Shown: positions 26,628 through 38,958, counted from the stretch's first letter. The stretch is 64,000 nucleotides of DNA from Hyaloraphidium curvatum (GCA_025558095.1 JAIVFI010000004.1:124001-188000); one strand, 5' to 3'. The notes: generated from the letters alone by a model not told the origin. Translations and numbers: made by a program.

Positions 26628-29600
26628 TCACCGCACCGACATCTGCGCCGTCTGCTTCCTCGGCAGCGGCGCCTTGGCGTACTGCCCCGCCTGCTGCGTC
26701 GCTGGATACGGCTGCTGCTGCGCAGGCGGTGGATACGTCCCCTGCGCCGGCGGGGCCTGGTAGTACGCCGGTGCAGGTGCAGGCTGGTACGGCACCGCGA
26801 CCCTGGGCGCCGGCCCCGTGCGCGGGGCGGGTGCCGATCCCCCGCCGGACTTGGGAGCGGCGGGCATGCCGAGGTAGGAGGAGTACGAGGAGAGGGGCGA
26901 ATCCGGGGCGGGGGAGGTGACCCGCGCGGCGGGCGGGGAGGAGACCGGCGCGGGCTGGGGGATCTCGACGGTCGGCGCGGAAGCGGTTGGCGTCGGCAAC
27001 GTGACGGTGATGGGCTCCATGGCGGGCGCGGGGTTCGACAGCTGCTGCACCGGCATGCTCGGCGGCGCCACGTTCACCGGAGGGGGGATCGAAGCCCGCT
27101 GCGGCACCTGGACGGCCAGGTTCGGCTTGGTCGACTGTCCCAGCGGCATCGGGGGCGGCACCGACGATGCCTGGGCTGCGTCGGCCGCCGTCGTCTTGCC
27201 GACGTCCCGGGCCTGCGCCTCGTTCTCGGCGGCGAGCTGGTCCAGCACCCGGTTCAGGTTGCCCGCGCTCTCGGCCGACTGCCTCAGCTTCTCGTGCTTC
27301 TGCTGCAGCGCGCTGAGCGTCCGGGCGATCCGCGCTTCCTCCTGGTCGTCCATCTCTTCGAGCGACCGCTTGAGCCCCTCGAACTCGGCCTTCATCCGGG
27401 CCAGCAGCTGCGACTTGGCCTTGCGCCGCTGGCGCTCCCGCAGGACCTGGTCCTGGAGCTGCTGCTGCAGGAGCTGCTTGCTCTCGAGAGACTGCTGCAG
27501 CCGCACGATCTCGGCCTGCATCTGCGACGCCGCCTCGGCCGCCCGAACGCCCTCGCGCAGCTGCAGGGAAAAGGCCTCGAGCTGGGACTGGAGCTCCGCG
27601 TTCTGCCGCAGGATCGCCGCCGCCTGCTGCTCCATCGCCGATGCCTGCTGCTGCAGCGCGGCGTTCTCCTTGCGCGCGGCCTCCTTCTCCTTGTCCAGCG
27701 ACTCCAGCTGGCGGATGCCGACCTCCCGCTCCTTGAGCAAAGCATCCTTGTCCTTCAACACCGAATCCTTGTCCTTGAGCGCCGCATCCGCGGCCACGGC
27801 CGCAGCATCGCGCTCCTTGACGGCCGCGTCCTTCTCCTTGGCTATCGCCACGTTGGCGGTCCGGAGGGCCTCGATCTCCTTCTGCGCCGCGGCGTGCTGA
27901 GCCTGGAGTGCTTCCAACTGCTGACCCAGCGCCATGGCCTGCTGCTGCAACGGCCCTGCTTCGGCCACGAGCTGGTCCTGAAGCAGACCAACCTGCTTGT
28001 TCAGGTCCTCGAGCAGCATTTCGCTGAAACGCACGGCACGAATCAGCAAAATGACGTCCCACTCGTTCGCACCAGACTCACTTGGAGGCGTTGCTCTGCT
28101 GCTCCTTTGCCAGCTCCCGCTGGGCGTCCAGCAGAGCCCTTTGCGCCTCGTCCACCTTGCCCTGGAGCGCCGCCATCTGGGCCTTGAGCTTCTCCGCGTC
28201 CGCCGCGATGCCGTTCTTGGCCTGCTTGGCGGCCGCAAGCTCGTTGCCGCGCGCGTCGAACTCGTCCTTGAGCGCCGCCACGGCCGGGATGGTCAGCAAG
28301 GCCGCCCCTCCGTCCCGGAGCTCCTTAAGCTGCGCCTTGAGCGACTCCTCCGACACGCGCAGGGCCTCGCAACGCTCCTGCAGCGCGTTCAGGGCGCCCT
28401 CCAGGTCCACCACCCGCGCGATCGCCGCCTCCGCCTCGGGCCTCTTGGCTTCGATCGCCCGCAGCCGCTCCTCGACCTGCTTGGCCACCTCGAGCCGCTT
28501 GGTCAGGTCCGCAATCTTCTCCTGGTCCGACGTCCGGGCGGCCGACAGCGCAACCATTTGTGCCGACAGCTCGCGGATCCGGGTCCCGCTCTCCGACTCC
28601 AGCTTGGCCTGCTCCGACTGCAGTTCGACGATGCGGGCTTCCAGCACCTTCTTCTCGGCCTTGAGCGCCTCATTGGCCTTGATCCGGTCGTCGAGGCTCT
28701 TCTTGCTGTCCGCAGCCGTCTTGGCCAGCGCGGCCTCGCGGATCTCGGCCTCCTTGAGCGCCTTCTCCGCGGCCTTCTGCTGCTCCTGCAGGCTCTTCTG
28801 CATGGCCGCGAGCTTCTCCTCCGCGGTCGCGAGCGCCTTCTTCTGCTCCACCCGCTCCTGCTCCGACTTGGCCTGGAGCTCCGTGAGCTGCTTGGCGAGC
28901 TGATTACCCCTCGCCACAGCTGCCGCCCCGGCCTTGTCGAGCTCCACCATCTTGGCCATGACGATCTTGTCCTCGGCCTCACCGCGCGCGATCCGGGCCT
29001 GCAGCGCCGCCTTCTCCCGCTCGAGCTCCGCGATCTTGGCCTCGGTGGCCATACGCTGAGGCTCCTGGACTCCAGGTCGGGGCAGCGACAGCGACCGTGA
29101 GGCCACGCTCTGAACCGAAAGCCGAGACTGGTCCTGCGACAGGGCCTGCATCGCGTTGAGACGCGCTTGGAGCTCCGCGATCCGGCCCGAGGTCTCCCGC
29201 TCCGCTTCAAACGCCGCGCGCTCTGTCTGGGCCAGCTGGGCATTGAGCCGGGCAATCTCCGCGTCCTTGGCAGCCACGGCTTCGGCGACGGCGGCCAGGG
29301 CCGCGACCTTGGCCACGCTCGCGTCTCTCTGGTTCTGCGCCTCACCGAGCTGGTTCGTGAGGGCGGCAATTTCCTGGGCATGCTGCTGCTGCAGCTCCAA
29401 AACTTGGACGTCGAGGGTGGCGATCCTGGCCTGCGACTGCTGGAGCTCGGTTTGCAGCGAGGCCATCTGGCTCCGCAGGCTTTCCAGCTCGGCCGTCTTC
29501 TCGGCTTCCGCGCCGCCGGCGCTCTGAACCTGCCCGCGCAGCTGTTCCAGTTCGGTCTCCAACTGCACAGCCTTCGCCAGCTTCGTCTCGAGCTCCCCCA

Positions 29601-32600
29601 CCCTGGCCGTCCGAGTCTCGAGCTGGCCCTCAAGCTCGTTGATCGAGCTCTGCAGCTGCTCGTTGAGCATAGACACCTGTGCCACCTTGGCCTGCAGCTT
29701 GCCCATCTCCTCGTCTCGCTCGCGACGGCTTTCGTCGTCCTTGACCAGGTTCTCGCCGAGCCTCGACGCCTCCTGGAGCTTGGCTTCCATTTGGGCAAAC
29801 TCGTCCTCGCGCGCGCGGCGTGCTTCCTCGGCCCGTTTCAGCGCGGCGCGGGATGCGCTCAGCTCCTCGGCCGTCTTGGCGACTTCGATCCGCAGTGCCT
29901 CGAGCTCCTCCGACGCGGCCGCTGTGGCAGAGACCTCGTCCGACTCCGGCGGCACGGCTTGAGCTTCGCCCATCCGCTCCGCAAGGCGGGCAGCCGCCGC
30001 AGCAGCACGAAGCCGCTCGACTTCCGCCTCGAGTTCGGCAACACGGCTGTCGCTCGAGGGAGCTGCACCGGATTCCCCGCCCTGTGTCCCGGCCTGCAGC
30101 CTCTCCACCTCGGCGAGGAGCTGCGCGATCCGCTCGTCGGCCTCGCGCAATCTCTCCGTCTCCGCTTCGTCCAGCACCGGTGCCTCCGCCCGCTCCCTCA
30201 GGTTCGCGAGCTCGGCTTCCAGCTCCGCGATCCGTGCCTCGGCCCGCTCGGAGGCATCGGGATCCGATTGCGGAACGCGGTTCGCGGTAGCCTCCGCCCT
30301 GAGCTCTTCGACTTCGGCATGCAGCTCCGCAATGCGTTGTTCTGCCGCCCGAGCCGCCTCGCCGTCGGTCGAAATGCCGCCCTGCAAAACGCTGGCCGCG
30401 GCGGCATCCGTCCTCAGCCGCTCCACCTCCCCGAGGAGCTCTGCGATCCTCGTCTCGGCCTCGTGCAGCTTCTCCGCGTCGCCCTCGGAGCCCCTCGCGG
30501 CGGCGGCGGCGGCCCGCAAGGAAACCACCTCGTCCTGCAGCTGTGCGGCCCGCGCGTCGGCCTCGCCAAGACCCTTGAGCGCGTCGTCGAGCGCCTTCTG
30601 CAGCTGGCCCAAGCGCGCGTCCATGGCCCGAGAGGCCTCCGCCTTGACCCGTTCCAGCTCCTCCTGCAGCCTCGCCACCCGCCTGTCGTTGCCCGTGACC
30701 CCGGCCGCCGACGACTCGCTCGGGATCGGTGGAAGGGAGGGCGAAGACTGCCCCTCGGGCACGCCGGGCAGGCTCCGCGCGTTGCTGAAGGTCGACCCGA
30801 CGAGGCTGGGCGACTTGGCCAGGAACGCCATGGGCGTCGGCTCAGCATCCGGGTTTTCCATGAAGGCCTTGAGCTGCTCCCTCGCCTCGCGCATCATCGT
30901 CTCGATCTGGAGCTCCTTGGCCCGGAGCATCTTCTGCGCCTTGGCGAGCTCGGCCTCGAGCTGCGTCGGGTCCCTGCGCGGGCCGCCCTCGCCGCTGCGG
31001 ATGCTCTCCAGCTCCGCCTCGAGCTCGGCGGTCCGTGCCTTGGCGGCCTCCAGCTGCCCCTCGAGCTCCTTGCGCGCCTTTTCCTTGGCCTTGAGCTCGG
31101 ACCGCATGTTGCTCCGCTCGAGCTTGATGGCGCGGAGCTCGTCCTCCTTCTCCACAAGCTGCTTGTGCGCCAGCACCAAGTCCGACTGCACCTTGCGGAG
31201 CTCCTCGACGAAGGGCGCCAGCGATTCCTCCTTCTGCCGCTCCAGTGCCGACGAGGTCTCGCTCTCATCCTCGTCCGAGTTGTGGCCCGTGGAAAGCGCG
31301 TTGAGGTTGTTGGCGGTGAAGGTCTGGAAGCCCGCAAACTCGAGCCGTGCGGCCTCCCCGGCCTCGCCCGGCCGCCGCATCAGGGCCGCGAGGCGCTGCT
31401 TGTACGCCTCGTTCCTCGTCTTGAGGTAGGCGATCTTGCCGTTGAGCTCGTCGATCGTGTGCTCGGCGGCCTCGGTCTGCCGCTCGAGGAGCGAAAGCAC
31501 CCGGTTGAGCTGCTGGATGTTGTCGCGCTCCTGCTCCAGCTCGCCCTCGCGCTCCAGCACCCGCTTGCGCATCTCCTCGACCTCGGCGCGGCTCTTGAGG
31601 TCCTGCTCCCGGGTCACCTTGACGTTGCGCTCCAGCTCCTCAACCGTCTTGAGCAGCCCGCCCAGCTCGCCCTTCCATGTCCGGATCTGCTTGGACAGCT
31701 CGTCCCGCTCCCCGGTCCGCGTCTTGAGCGCGGCCTCCAGGCTCGACACCTTTTCCAGCGCCGTCGAGAGCTGCTGCTGCGTCTGGTTGAGCTCCGACTC
31801 GGCCTTGAGCGCCCGCGAGCGGATGGCCTCAACGCTGTAGGTCCGGCCGAGCGAGGCAAAGGGGCCGCGGCTCTTGGTGCCCTCCTCGACCCCTCCGGGC
31901 GTCATGGGCCGAACGGGATAGTCGTCTTCCGCGGTCACCGCGCGGACCATGTCGGGCGGAACGAGGCCGGTGGGGAGTGCCTTGGTGTTGTTGGGGAGGG
32001 AGGCGAACATGGCCTGCTTCATCTTGAATGGCACCAGCGAAGGGGACGGGATGGCGGCCGGCACCTCGGGCGGCTCGAGCTGGTTCGGGGTGTCGGGTCC
32101 GCGCTCGCCGGGGCCGTCGGGGCCGAGGTTCGGGAGCGGCACGACGTCGAGCCCGGCCTCCTGCAGCGTCATGGCCTGCGAGGCGATGCGGACCTCGAGT
32201 TCGGCGAGGCGGCGCGACATGTGGCGCTTCTCGGCGACCAGCGTGTCGCGCGCTTTCCTGAAAGGCGGGCGCTTGGCGGTCAGGCAACCCGACGTCGCGA
32301 TGGGCGCGGCCGCCCACTCACTTGATCTCCTCGAACTCGTAGTTGACGCCCCGCAGCTCCTCCTCCTTGTCCTCAAGCTTCTTCGCCGTCTTGGCCAGCT
32401 TCTCCTCCAGGCCCTTGACGCGGATGTTCCACTCGTGCTCGTCGCGCAGCGACTTGTCGAGCGCGGTGCGGAGCTGCTTCTTTGTGCGCTCGAGCTCCTC
32501 CTCGGTCGTCTCCAGGTTCGCCTCCAGCTCGGCGTTCTGCTTCTGCAGGTCGTCGACCCACTGCGTGAGCACACCATTCCTGTTCTCCAGCTCCGTGTAC

Positions 32601-32959
32601 TCCTTCGTCAGCAGCTCCTCGGCCTCTGTGGGCAGCGGGCCGGGCAGCACGCCCGACAGCTGGCGCGGCAGCGACGACGAGAACTGGTTGTTCGACACCA
32701 GCGACGAGATCGTGCCCGACATGCGGCGGCCCAGCGAGCCCGATCGGGTCAGCGAGTCGTGGCCGCGCGGCAGCGAGTCTGTCGTTGAGCGCGGCAGCGA
32801 GCCGTGGCCGGCCGGGAGCCCCGGCAGCGCGCGGCTGAGCGATCCCATGCCGCCCGGCACGCGCGGCAGCGACCGCTGGTAGTCGAGCGGCGTCTGCAGC
32901 GTGTGCGAGCGGCTGCGGATCGCCGCGTTGAACGACGTGACGTTCTGCGGGTCGCCCAT
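26628..32959 (-). CDS. giant golgin-like coiled-coil protein, three exons (2,069 aa)
   Basis: Exons on the minus strand are 32322-32959, 28082-32257 and 26628-28023. Introns of 64 and 58 bp have GTGAGT donors and TTTCAG acceptors and join in frame (EEIK-KARDTLVAEK and SNAS-NEMLLEDL). Residues 1-105 are Ser/Arg-rich with a recurrent [GD]SL[PST]R motif. From about residue 110 to 1860 the protein is nearly continuous heptad coiled coil (KQNAELEANLETTEEELERT; AELEAEVERLRAAAA), with a block of roughly 45-residue repeats. The last 200 residues are Pro/Gln/Tyr-rich and disordered. It resembles golgins, myosin tails or USO1-like tethers, but I see no GRIP domain and no transmembrane anchor, so the location is unproven. 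Long plus-strand open frames here are antisense shadows. Confidence 0.88.
29990..30570 (-). repeat. coding repeat block in the coiled-coil protein
   Basis: Four to five consecutive units of roughly 45 residues each carry a variant of the core EARIAELEAEVERLRAEA, separated by short acidic or Ser/Gly/Ala linkers. It is probably an expansion of a coiled-coil module. Confidence 0.75.
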
Positions 32960-33288
32960 CGCCGCACTCCGCTATCGACGGCGAATCTCGCGGGGGCGAC
33001 CTAAATCGCGCCTAGGCAGCCCGTAGCGGGCATCATCGAGGGGCGCCGGGTGCTTCCGGCGCGGTTCGGGAGGGGGGGATGTCGTAGGGAAACGGCGGGC
33101 GGTGCTCAAGCAGGGACGTCCGCAGTCGATTTCCGTCATCATATGCCAACAGGCTCCGGCAAGCCGGAAACTACAAAGAAACATCATTATCCCGCTCTTT
33201 CTTTCAACCATGCCTTGAAGATTGCGTCCCGGAAAGCGAGCCCGAGGCTCCGCGCCAGCGGCACAGGGACCTGTCGCGGCGGCACCGA
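32960..33288. other. intergenic, 329 bp
   Basis: This lies between the start of the coiled-coil gene and the 3' end of the methyltransferase gene, both on the minus strand. Open frames here are shadows. It presumably holds the promoter of the coiled-coil gene. Confidence 0.5.
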
Positions 33289-36200
33289 TCAGCCGGCCAT
33301 CAAACCCACAGCAGAGCCGAAACCTACAGCGTTGCCGATCTGCTTGATCATTTCGTCGATCCTGATGCGGCCCCACTGGTCCTTGCGGGCGTGGAACTGC
33401 ACCCGATCGGGGAAGCCGTGCCCCCGTGCGAGCTCGCGCACCGTGTAGGTCCGCCGCTGCGCCGGGTGCATGATGGCCCTGCAGCGACCACAAAGCATCA
33501 TCAATCGGCGTCAAACGGGATGCCAAGGCACGCCTACCCCTGCTTCTGGCCCGGGTTCAGCGTCGTCGTGGTGGTCGGAAAGCAGCCCAGCATGCCAACG
33601 CGGCCGAACATCCCCTTCCATTTCCAGGAATGGGGATGGACGATCACGCCCAATTCTCTCGGATGCACTGCGCGGCATGACGGTCGGAATCAGCTGATGG
33701 GAACCCCGAGCGGCCGCCGGACCCACTTCTCGAGCTCGCGCCGGGCATCAGCGGCACCTTGCACAGCTTCTCGACCAGCTCCGGAGACGCGAACCCCTTG
33801 GCCAGGTGGCCCTTGACGAGCTCGGGGGCCCCCTTGCGCGCCAGCCGCTGGAAGTTGGTCTTGGGCGCGCTGCGGTACGCGGCATCCTCGGAACCAGCGA
33901 AGCCGAGCTGGTCCGTCTCCTGCGTCGTGTACGCGCGGTAGAAGGGCCTGTTGGGCAAGGCATCCATGACGAGACCCGGATCCTCGTACTCGAAGCCGGG
34001 CAGGTCAGAGATGGCGGCCAGCACAGTCGTCCGCTGGTGCGGAGCGCAGCAGGACCCATCGGCCTCGGCGTTGGCCACGAATTTCATCTTGTTGTGCCCT
34101 TCGCCGATCTGCAGATCTTCGTCCCACTTCTTGGGGATGTCGAAGACGGTCGTCGGGTGCGGGAATTCGGGCATGATACCGTGCGCGCCGGGCCGCCACG
34201 CCATCACGAACAAACGATTCCGGCCCTGCGCGACATCGTAGCGGCCGGCCTGGAGCAAGCCCATCCGCACACATAAGCCGCGGTCGAGGCAGAACCTGAC
34301 GATGAACTTGAGGACCCCGCTGCGGATGCCGCCCTTCATCTTTGTGCCCGCCATGGTTCCTCCAGGAGAGAACTCCGCCAGGGCCGGCACGTTCTCCAGC
34401 AGGAAGCCCTTGAACTTGGACGAGCAGGCGTAGAGATCGACGTAGGAAAGGAACACGGCGATCATGGCACCGTTCGGGTCGTCGACCTTCTTGTTTTGGT
34501 TGAGTTTGGAGTACGGCGTGCACGGTGGCCCAGCGGCGGTGAATTCGACCTCGCCGATCCTCGGCATGTCCGACGTGACGTCGTCGTTGCCCAGCACGTC
34601 CCGGCCCCAGACCTCTTCGAGCGTCCTCCGGGCGTCCTCGTTGATCACGATGGCTTCCGGAAAGACGGACGCGAAGGTCGCCGCGGCCGACGGATTGACC
34701 TCGACCGCCCACTTGGTCGCAAAGACGCCACTCTCCTCCAACCCAAGATCCAAACCACCCGCCCCCGAGTAGGCTCCGAGCCCGGCAAGAGGCTCGTGGG
34801 CCGCGCGAAACTCCCGCTCGAGCCTTTGCTGCTCCTCGATCAACCTCATCCGCCTCCGGCTGAACGGCAGATCGGCGCGCGTAGCCCGCCTGCAGAGGTC
34901 CACGTCCAATAGCTTCTTGTCGTACCAAAAGTTGTGAACCAACTCGTCCTTGTACCTGTCCAGGTTCCTGACGTCGTCACGATGCACGACACGGCACACG
35001 CCCATAATTCGAGTGAGCGCACGAGGGAACGAGCCCCACACCCTGACCATCAGCTCCCGCTCGTCGAACGCGGCATGATCTTCCGGAACATCGTCGGGTC
35101 CCTGTTCCAGGACAAGCATCTCGTTGTGCCACGAGATCGACGGCTCGAAATCGCACGCCCGATCGAGCGATATGCCGCGCACCACGCTGCCCGGCGCCAC
35201 GGGCTCCCTGTCCACCGTCACCGGCCCCAGGTTGTCGACCGCGGCAAAGCTCTCGTCCTCAGCGCCGCCCTCCTCGAAGTTCGTGATGGCCATAATGTCG
35301 AACGGCATGTCTGGCAACTCCGGCTGCAAGTACACAGTGTCGTGGAGGTATACGTCGATCCCCCGGACCCGCACGCCCACGATCCGCTTCCTATCGTCCC
35401 GGATCCAGTAGGCCAGTCGGGAGGCGTGATGGGCCTCCTTCGCTTCGCAGCAGGAACAGGCTGCTGCTGTCGCGTTGGAAGGGTCCACGGGGGCCGGAGC
35501 GACTGTGAAGCACAGCTCCTTCTCAGAGCTCGTGTACCGGTAGAACATCGGCCCCAGGTTCGCCGGCTCGGTCGGATCGTCCTGGGGCCAGGGGTCGTCG
35601 GCCCAATCCGGCACAGAGGACTGGAGGAGGGAAGCGCGAAGCAGCGAGGAATCCGACGGATCGTCGACGGGTGCAGGAGGTGGGATGAATCGGACGTCGG
35701 CGACGCCGGAGACGGTGTCCTTTGCCATTGTTGGATCAGGAGGCTGCCCTCGGGCAACGAAATGTGACGCTTACCGCCTCGATGTCGCCGCACGACTGCT
35801 TGCTCAGTGGGTCCAGCACCACCAGCTCCCTCGGCGGCGCGAGCTCCTGTAGCGCAGTCGTCGAAGCTGGATTGAACCAACGCACGTGGAGGTACTTGCG
35901 ACCCCGTTCCTCGAACAGATACGCGACGCGGCCGATCCACGATACTCGGCTCTCGGCGGCGACGACGACATCGGTCTCGGCGCGGATCTTGACGATCTTG
36001 TCGGGCCACCCATCCGACAGGTGCAGTTCGGCGTAGTAGGTCCTGTTTTTTCCGGTCGAGAGGGGCCCACCGACCCACTTCATGTCCAGATCCAGTCCCC
36101 ACCCTGCGAAAGGCGGGGTTTCCGGCATGGAGTAAGGGGCACTCGCCGACGCGGAATCTCCACCGGGAAGAGACACCGTGCTGAGCAAGGTCAGCGGCAG

Positions 36201-37551
36201 CAAGCGCCACATGTTCATGAAGTATGAACCCACTTGGCAAACATGCCACGGTGAAGAGCCTTGACGCGAGGCGTCACCGCCGACGTCTTCCGATGGCGTT
36301 CCTTCTTGAGGTCCCTGTCGAGGCCGGATCCGGGACCCCGCGCGCGCCGAATGCCGCGCGAGACCCTCTTCCCGGCCAACCTCTCAAGGGCCACGAGCAG
36401 CGGGGGTCGCGACTTGGAGAGGTCGAGATCCGGGCATGCCCGCCCCTCGGTGATCTCCTGGACGACCTGAAACGGCCGTCAAAGTGGTTCGCAGACGACT
36501 GGCGACGTCCAACTCGAACCTCTTCGACAATCAACGCTGCATGGGCCTTCAGATCGTCAGCGTCCAGAGCAAGCGGGTAGTACCGCTCATCGTCTGTCGT
36601 GCGGTCGCCAGTCGGAAGCTCTTCGAGACCCGGGATTCGGAAAGGGTCCCCAAGGCAGTGCTGCAAGGGCATGTCAGGAAAGCAGCAGCATCGGCTAATG
36701 TTATAGTCATGCGCTGACCTCGATGAACTCGTCGAGTTCGGTATCGGGAGCAAATGTCAACACCATGAGTACTCTCCAAGTCAACCTCGCCGCCTTGGCG
36801 AGCGGCCGGTAGTAGGGTTCGTAGCGTTCGTGCGGTTTGACAAGGAGCAGCCAGGAGAACGCGGTCCTGACCCAGACTTGGGCGCCCCTGGCGCGGAAGT
36901 CCAACGAGTAGTAAAATGGCGAAGACGATTGCACGTAGATGCGCTGAGGGGGCTCCGAAGCAGACGTCGCGCTTCCGCCCGAGTCCGATTCGTCGTCCGA
37001 GTCCTCGACGGTCTCGTCCACAACATCGTCCGTCTGCCAAAGCGCGAAATTAGCAAACAGCAGAGGAGCCGCCGGCTCCGTTGACCCACTGCACCGTTCG
37101 AATTGGTCAGAAGCGGATACATCCATCCCTCCAAGACCACATTCCATGACTTATGGCTCCGCTTCGTACCCAGGTCGGCAATGCGTCTCATGAAGTTGTC
37201 GTTCGCCAGGTCGAAAAGGGCAAACTCGAAGAACCCCCTGCATGGCAGTGGTGCATCCTCTCCAGGCGGAAGAGCCTCCAGCTCCGCCGCGCGCTCCTCG
37301 AGTCCCGGTTCGCGGTCGAGCACAAGGTCCTCCGTCTCCATGACGGCGCCAAGGACCGGGCTCCAAGGTTCGTCCTCTGGAGACGCGTGAACGCGTTTCG
37401 CCGGCCGCCTTTGGCGGGTCGACGGCGGCGTCGGGGACCCGTCCCGTTTGCGCTTCTGCGATCCCCCCTGGCTCGAGCTGAGCGCGTCCGATTGGCGCCG
37501 CGCGCGGCGAAGGCGCGCTGGCCGCGCCGAATGGTCGCCATCGGAGTCCAT
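33289..37551 (-). CDS. DNMT1-type DNA (cytosine-5) methyltransferase: RFTS, two BAH domains, catalytic domain
   Basis: Model exons: 37551 to about 37085, continuing in a shifted frame to 36719; 36520-36660; 36234-36466; 35775-36180; 33727-35719; 33538-33667; 33289-33478. Introns of 53-59 bp are all in phase. Length is about 1,300 residues. RFTS-like parts: LPCRGFFEFALFDLAND, FANFALWQTDD, RIYVQSSSPFYYSLDFRARG. BAH1: VSWIGRVAYLFEERG, LHVRWF, PRELVVLD. A CSCC..KE motif precedes BAH2 (GIDVYLHDTVYLQPE). Catalytic motifs: I GAYSGAGGLDLGLEESGVF, IV GPPCTPYSKLN (nucleophile Cys), VI LLENVPAL, VIII QAGRYDVAQGRNRL, IX HPAQRRTYTVRELARGHGFP, X QIGNAVGFGSA. It methylates cytosine, in this class usually maintenance of CpG, so the genome probably carries 5mC. 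Between GWMYPLLTN and FANFALW the frame shifts; a 32-bp intron or one-base indel near 37070 is needed. Confidence 0.88.
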
Positions 37552-37901
37552 CGGGCGTGATGCGGCCCCGTGGGCGCGTGGGACGGCTGGCGGATTTTAG
37601 GACCTACTCCCCCCGCGTCTGTTCAGGCTCGAAGGAAGCCCCAACTGGACAGTTTCCGATCTGCTGATTACGCTTATGGGGAACTTCCACTTGCAGATGA
37701 CTTCAAAGTGGCTTGAAACTCATGGCCGAACGGTGAAAACCTTAGAAAGGAAGAAGGTAGAGCAAATCTCTTCGACCAGCATGCTAAGGCAAATTGTATC
37801 TACAACGACTGTTTCCGACGTCCATGTGACGAGATTCGTGTGACGAGTTCGCGGCCAACATTGGTCCGGTCTCCAACGGGCTGCAAGTGGGCATGCCTCC
37901 T
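37552..37901. other. intergenic, 350 bp
   Basis: This is the region upstream of the methyltransferase gene and downstream of the NPC2-like gene, both on the minus strand. It is comparatively AT-rich (for example around 37720-37840). No gene was seen. Confidence 0.5.
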
Positions 37902-38375
37902 TCAGAACGCAAAGTCGGCGCTGAAGCAAGCCACCCGTTTCCCAGCGGCCTCCATCCTCACGTCCGCGACGAAGCGGCCCGGAGGAATCACCGCCGGCAG
38001 GTCGATTTCCTTGACCCATTCCTTGTCGCCCGCACCGATGGGGCAGGTCTCGGAAAACTCCCCGGCAAGGTCGCAGAGTTGAAATTGCTTCTTCAGAATC
38101 GTAATGTAGCGTCCCAGCTTTACGTTCACATCCACTGTTGCACCCTGCCCGACGGGCTCGAGAACCCGGCCCTTCACCACGACCCGCAGAGGCTGGCCCT
38201 TCGCAGGCGGATCCGGTTGGAGGGTGATGGAGTCCAGCTGGAACAGGTCCGTGTCGATGCCGCACGACTGTACGGTGGTGCTGGTCGCGGGCTGCCCGAT
38301 GGGGATCTGCTCGGCGGAGACGCCGGCGAGTGCGGCCAATGCCGCGAGGCAGGCAAGCAGCAGGCGGGTGCGCAT
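37902..38375 (-). CDS. NPC2: NPC2 / PG-PI transfer protein-like secreted ML-domain protein (157 aa)
   Basis: The start at ATG 38375 gives a classic signal peptide (RTRLLLACLAALAALAGVSA); the open frame upstream is not protein-like. The mature part is a single ML (MD-2-related lipid-recognition) domain: VQSCGIDTDLFQLDSITLQP, KGQPLRVVVKGRVLEPVGQG, VDVNVKLGRYITILKKQFQL, CDLAGEFSETCPIGAGD, IPPGRFVADVRM and a final Cys (RVACFSADFAF). The six cysteines and total length match fungal NPC2/PG-PI-TP. The family binds sterols or phospholipids in the vacuole or lysosome lumen and hands them to membrane partners. It is a single exon. Sterol versus phospholipid specificity cannot be read from sequence. Confidence 0.9.
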   Translation of the reverse strand: MRTRLLLACLAALAALAGVSAEQIPIGQPATSTTVQSCGIDTDLFQLDSITLQPDPPAKGQPLRVVVKGRVLEPVGQGATVDVNVKLGRYITILKKQFQLCDLAGEFSETCPIGAGDKEWVKEIDLPAVIPPGRFVADVRMEAAGKRVACFSADFAF

Positions 38376-38958
38376 TGTGCGGGGGGCGGACGCGGCTCGC
38401 GGCGGCGGGCGGCGTGCAGATTTCGGTGTTTGCCGGACGTCCGCGCGGTGGGCGGCCGGGGGCGGGCCCGCGATGCGTGTGCTTTCGGACCGGGGTGTTC
38501 GGGCTGTTGGATCGGGCTTCACTGACTTGCGCGGCGCAGCACCGGAGGGAGGGCCGGACTGCACCCAGGACCGTCCCGGCGACCTTCCGAATCGCCGATC
38601 TGCTATGGGAATGAGATCTAGATGCCATCCCCCCCTGGAAAAAGCTGCTCGTGGCCACCCACCGCAGCCGATCGCGGTCACATGTTCGTACTCTGCACGC
38701 CAAGGACGAAGGACGCTCAATCCAAAGATCGGACCCTTGACACGGCTGCAGGTACTTCGTGATGTACAGCAGCATTAGTCAATATGCTATTCCCAAGCCA
38801 TCGTTGGGACTTACGCAACGATGCTTGCGAAGCGCGGAAACTTTGGCGGGATCGGGTGAACACTTCCCCCTCACCTCGTCGCGCCACAGGACATCTTCTC
38901 TCCCCGAGGACCGCCACCAGCGCACCCGCGATTGCAATTCTGAGTTGCCCGGGAGAGC
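38376..38958. other. intergenic, 583 bp, divergent promoter region
   Basis: This lies between the start codons of the NPC2-like gene (minus) and the ABC transporter (plus). There is an AT-richer stretch around 38755-38800. No RNA gene or repeat was seen. Confidence 0.5.

Noticed and set aside
26223-28187. A 654-codon plus-strand frame running from the hydrolase gene into the coiled-coil gene
   Set aside because: It overlaps the conserved 3' part of the hydrolase in another frame and the antisense of the coiled coil, and it shows low-complexity arginine-rich composition.
29167-32325. A plus-strand open frame of 1,052 codons antisense to the coiled-coil gene
   Set aside because: It mirrors the Leu/Glu/Arg periodicity of the heptad repeats on the other strand. 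The minus strand gives a continuous, correctly spliced coiled-coil protein, so this is a GC-driven shadow.
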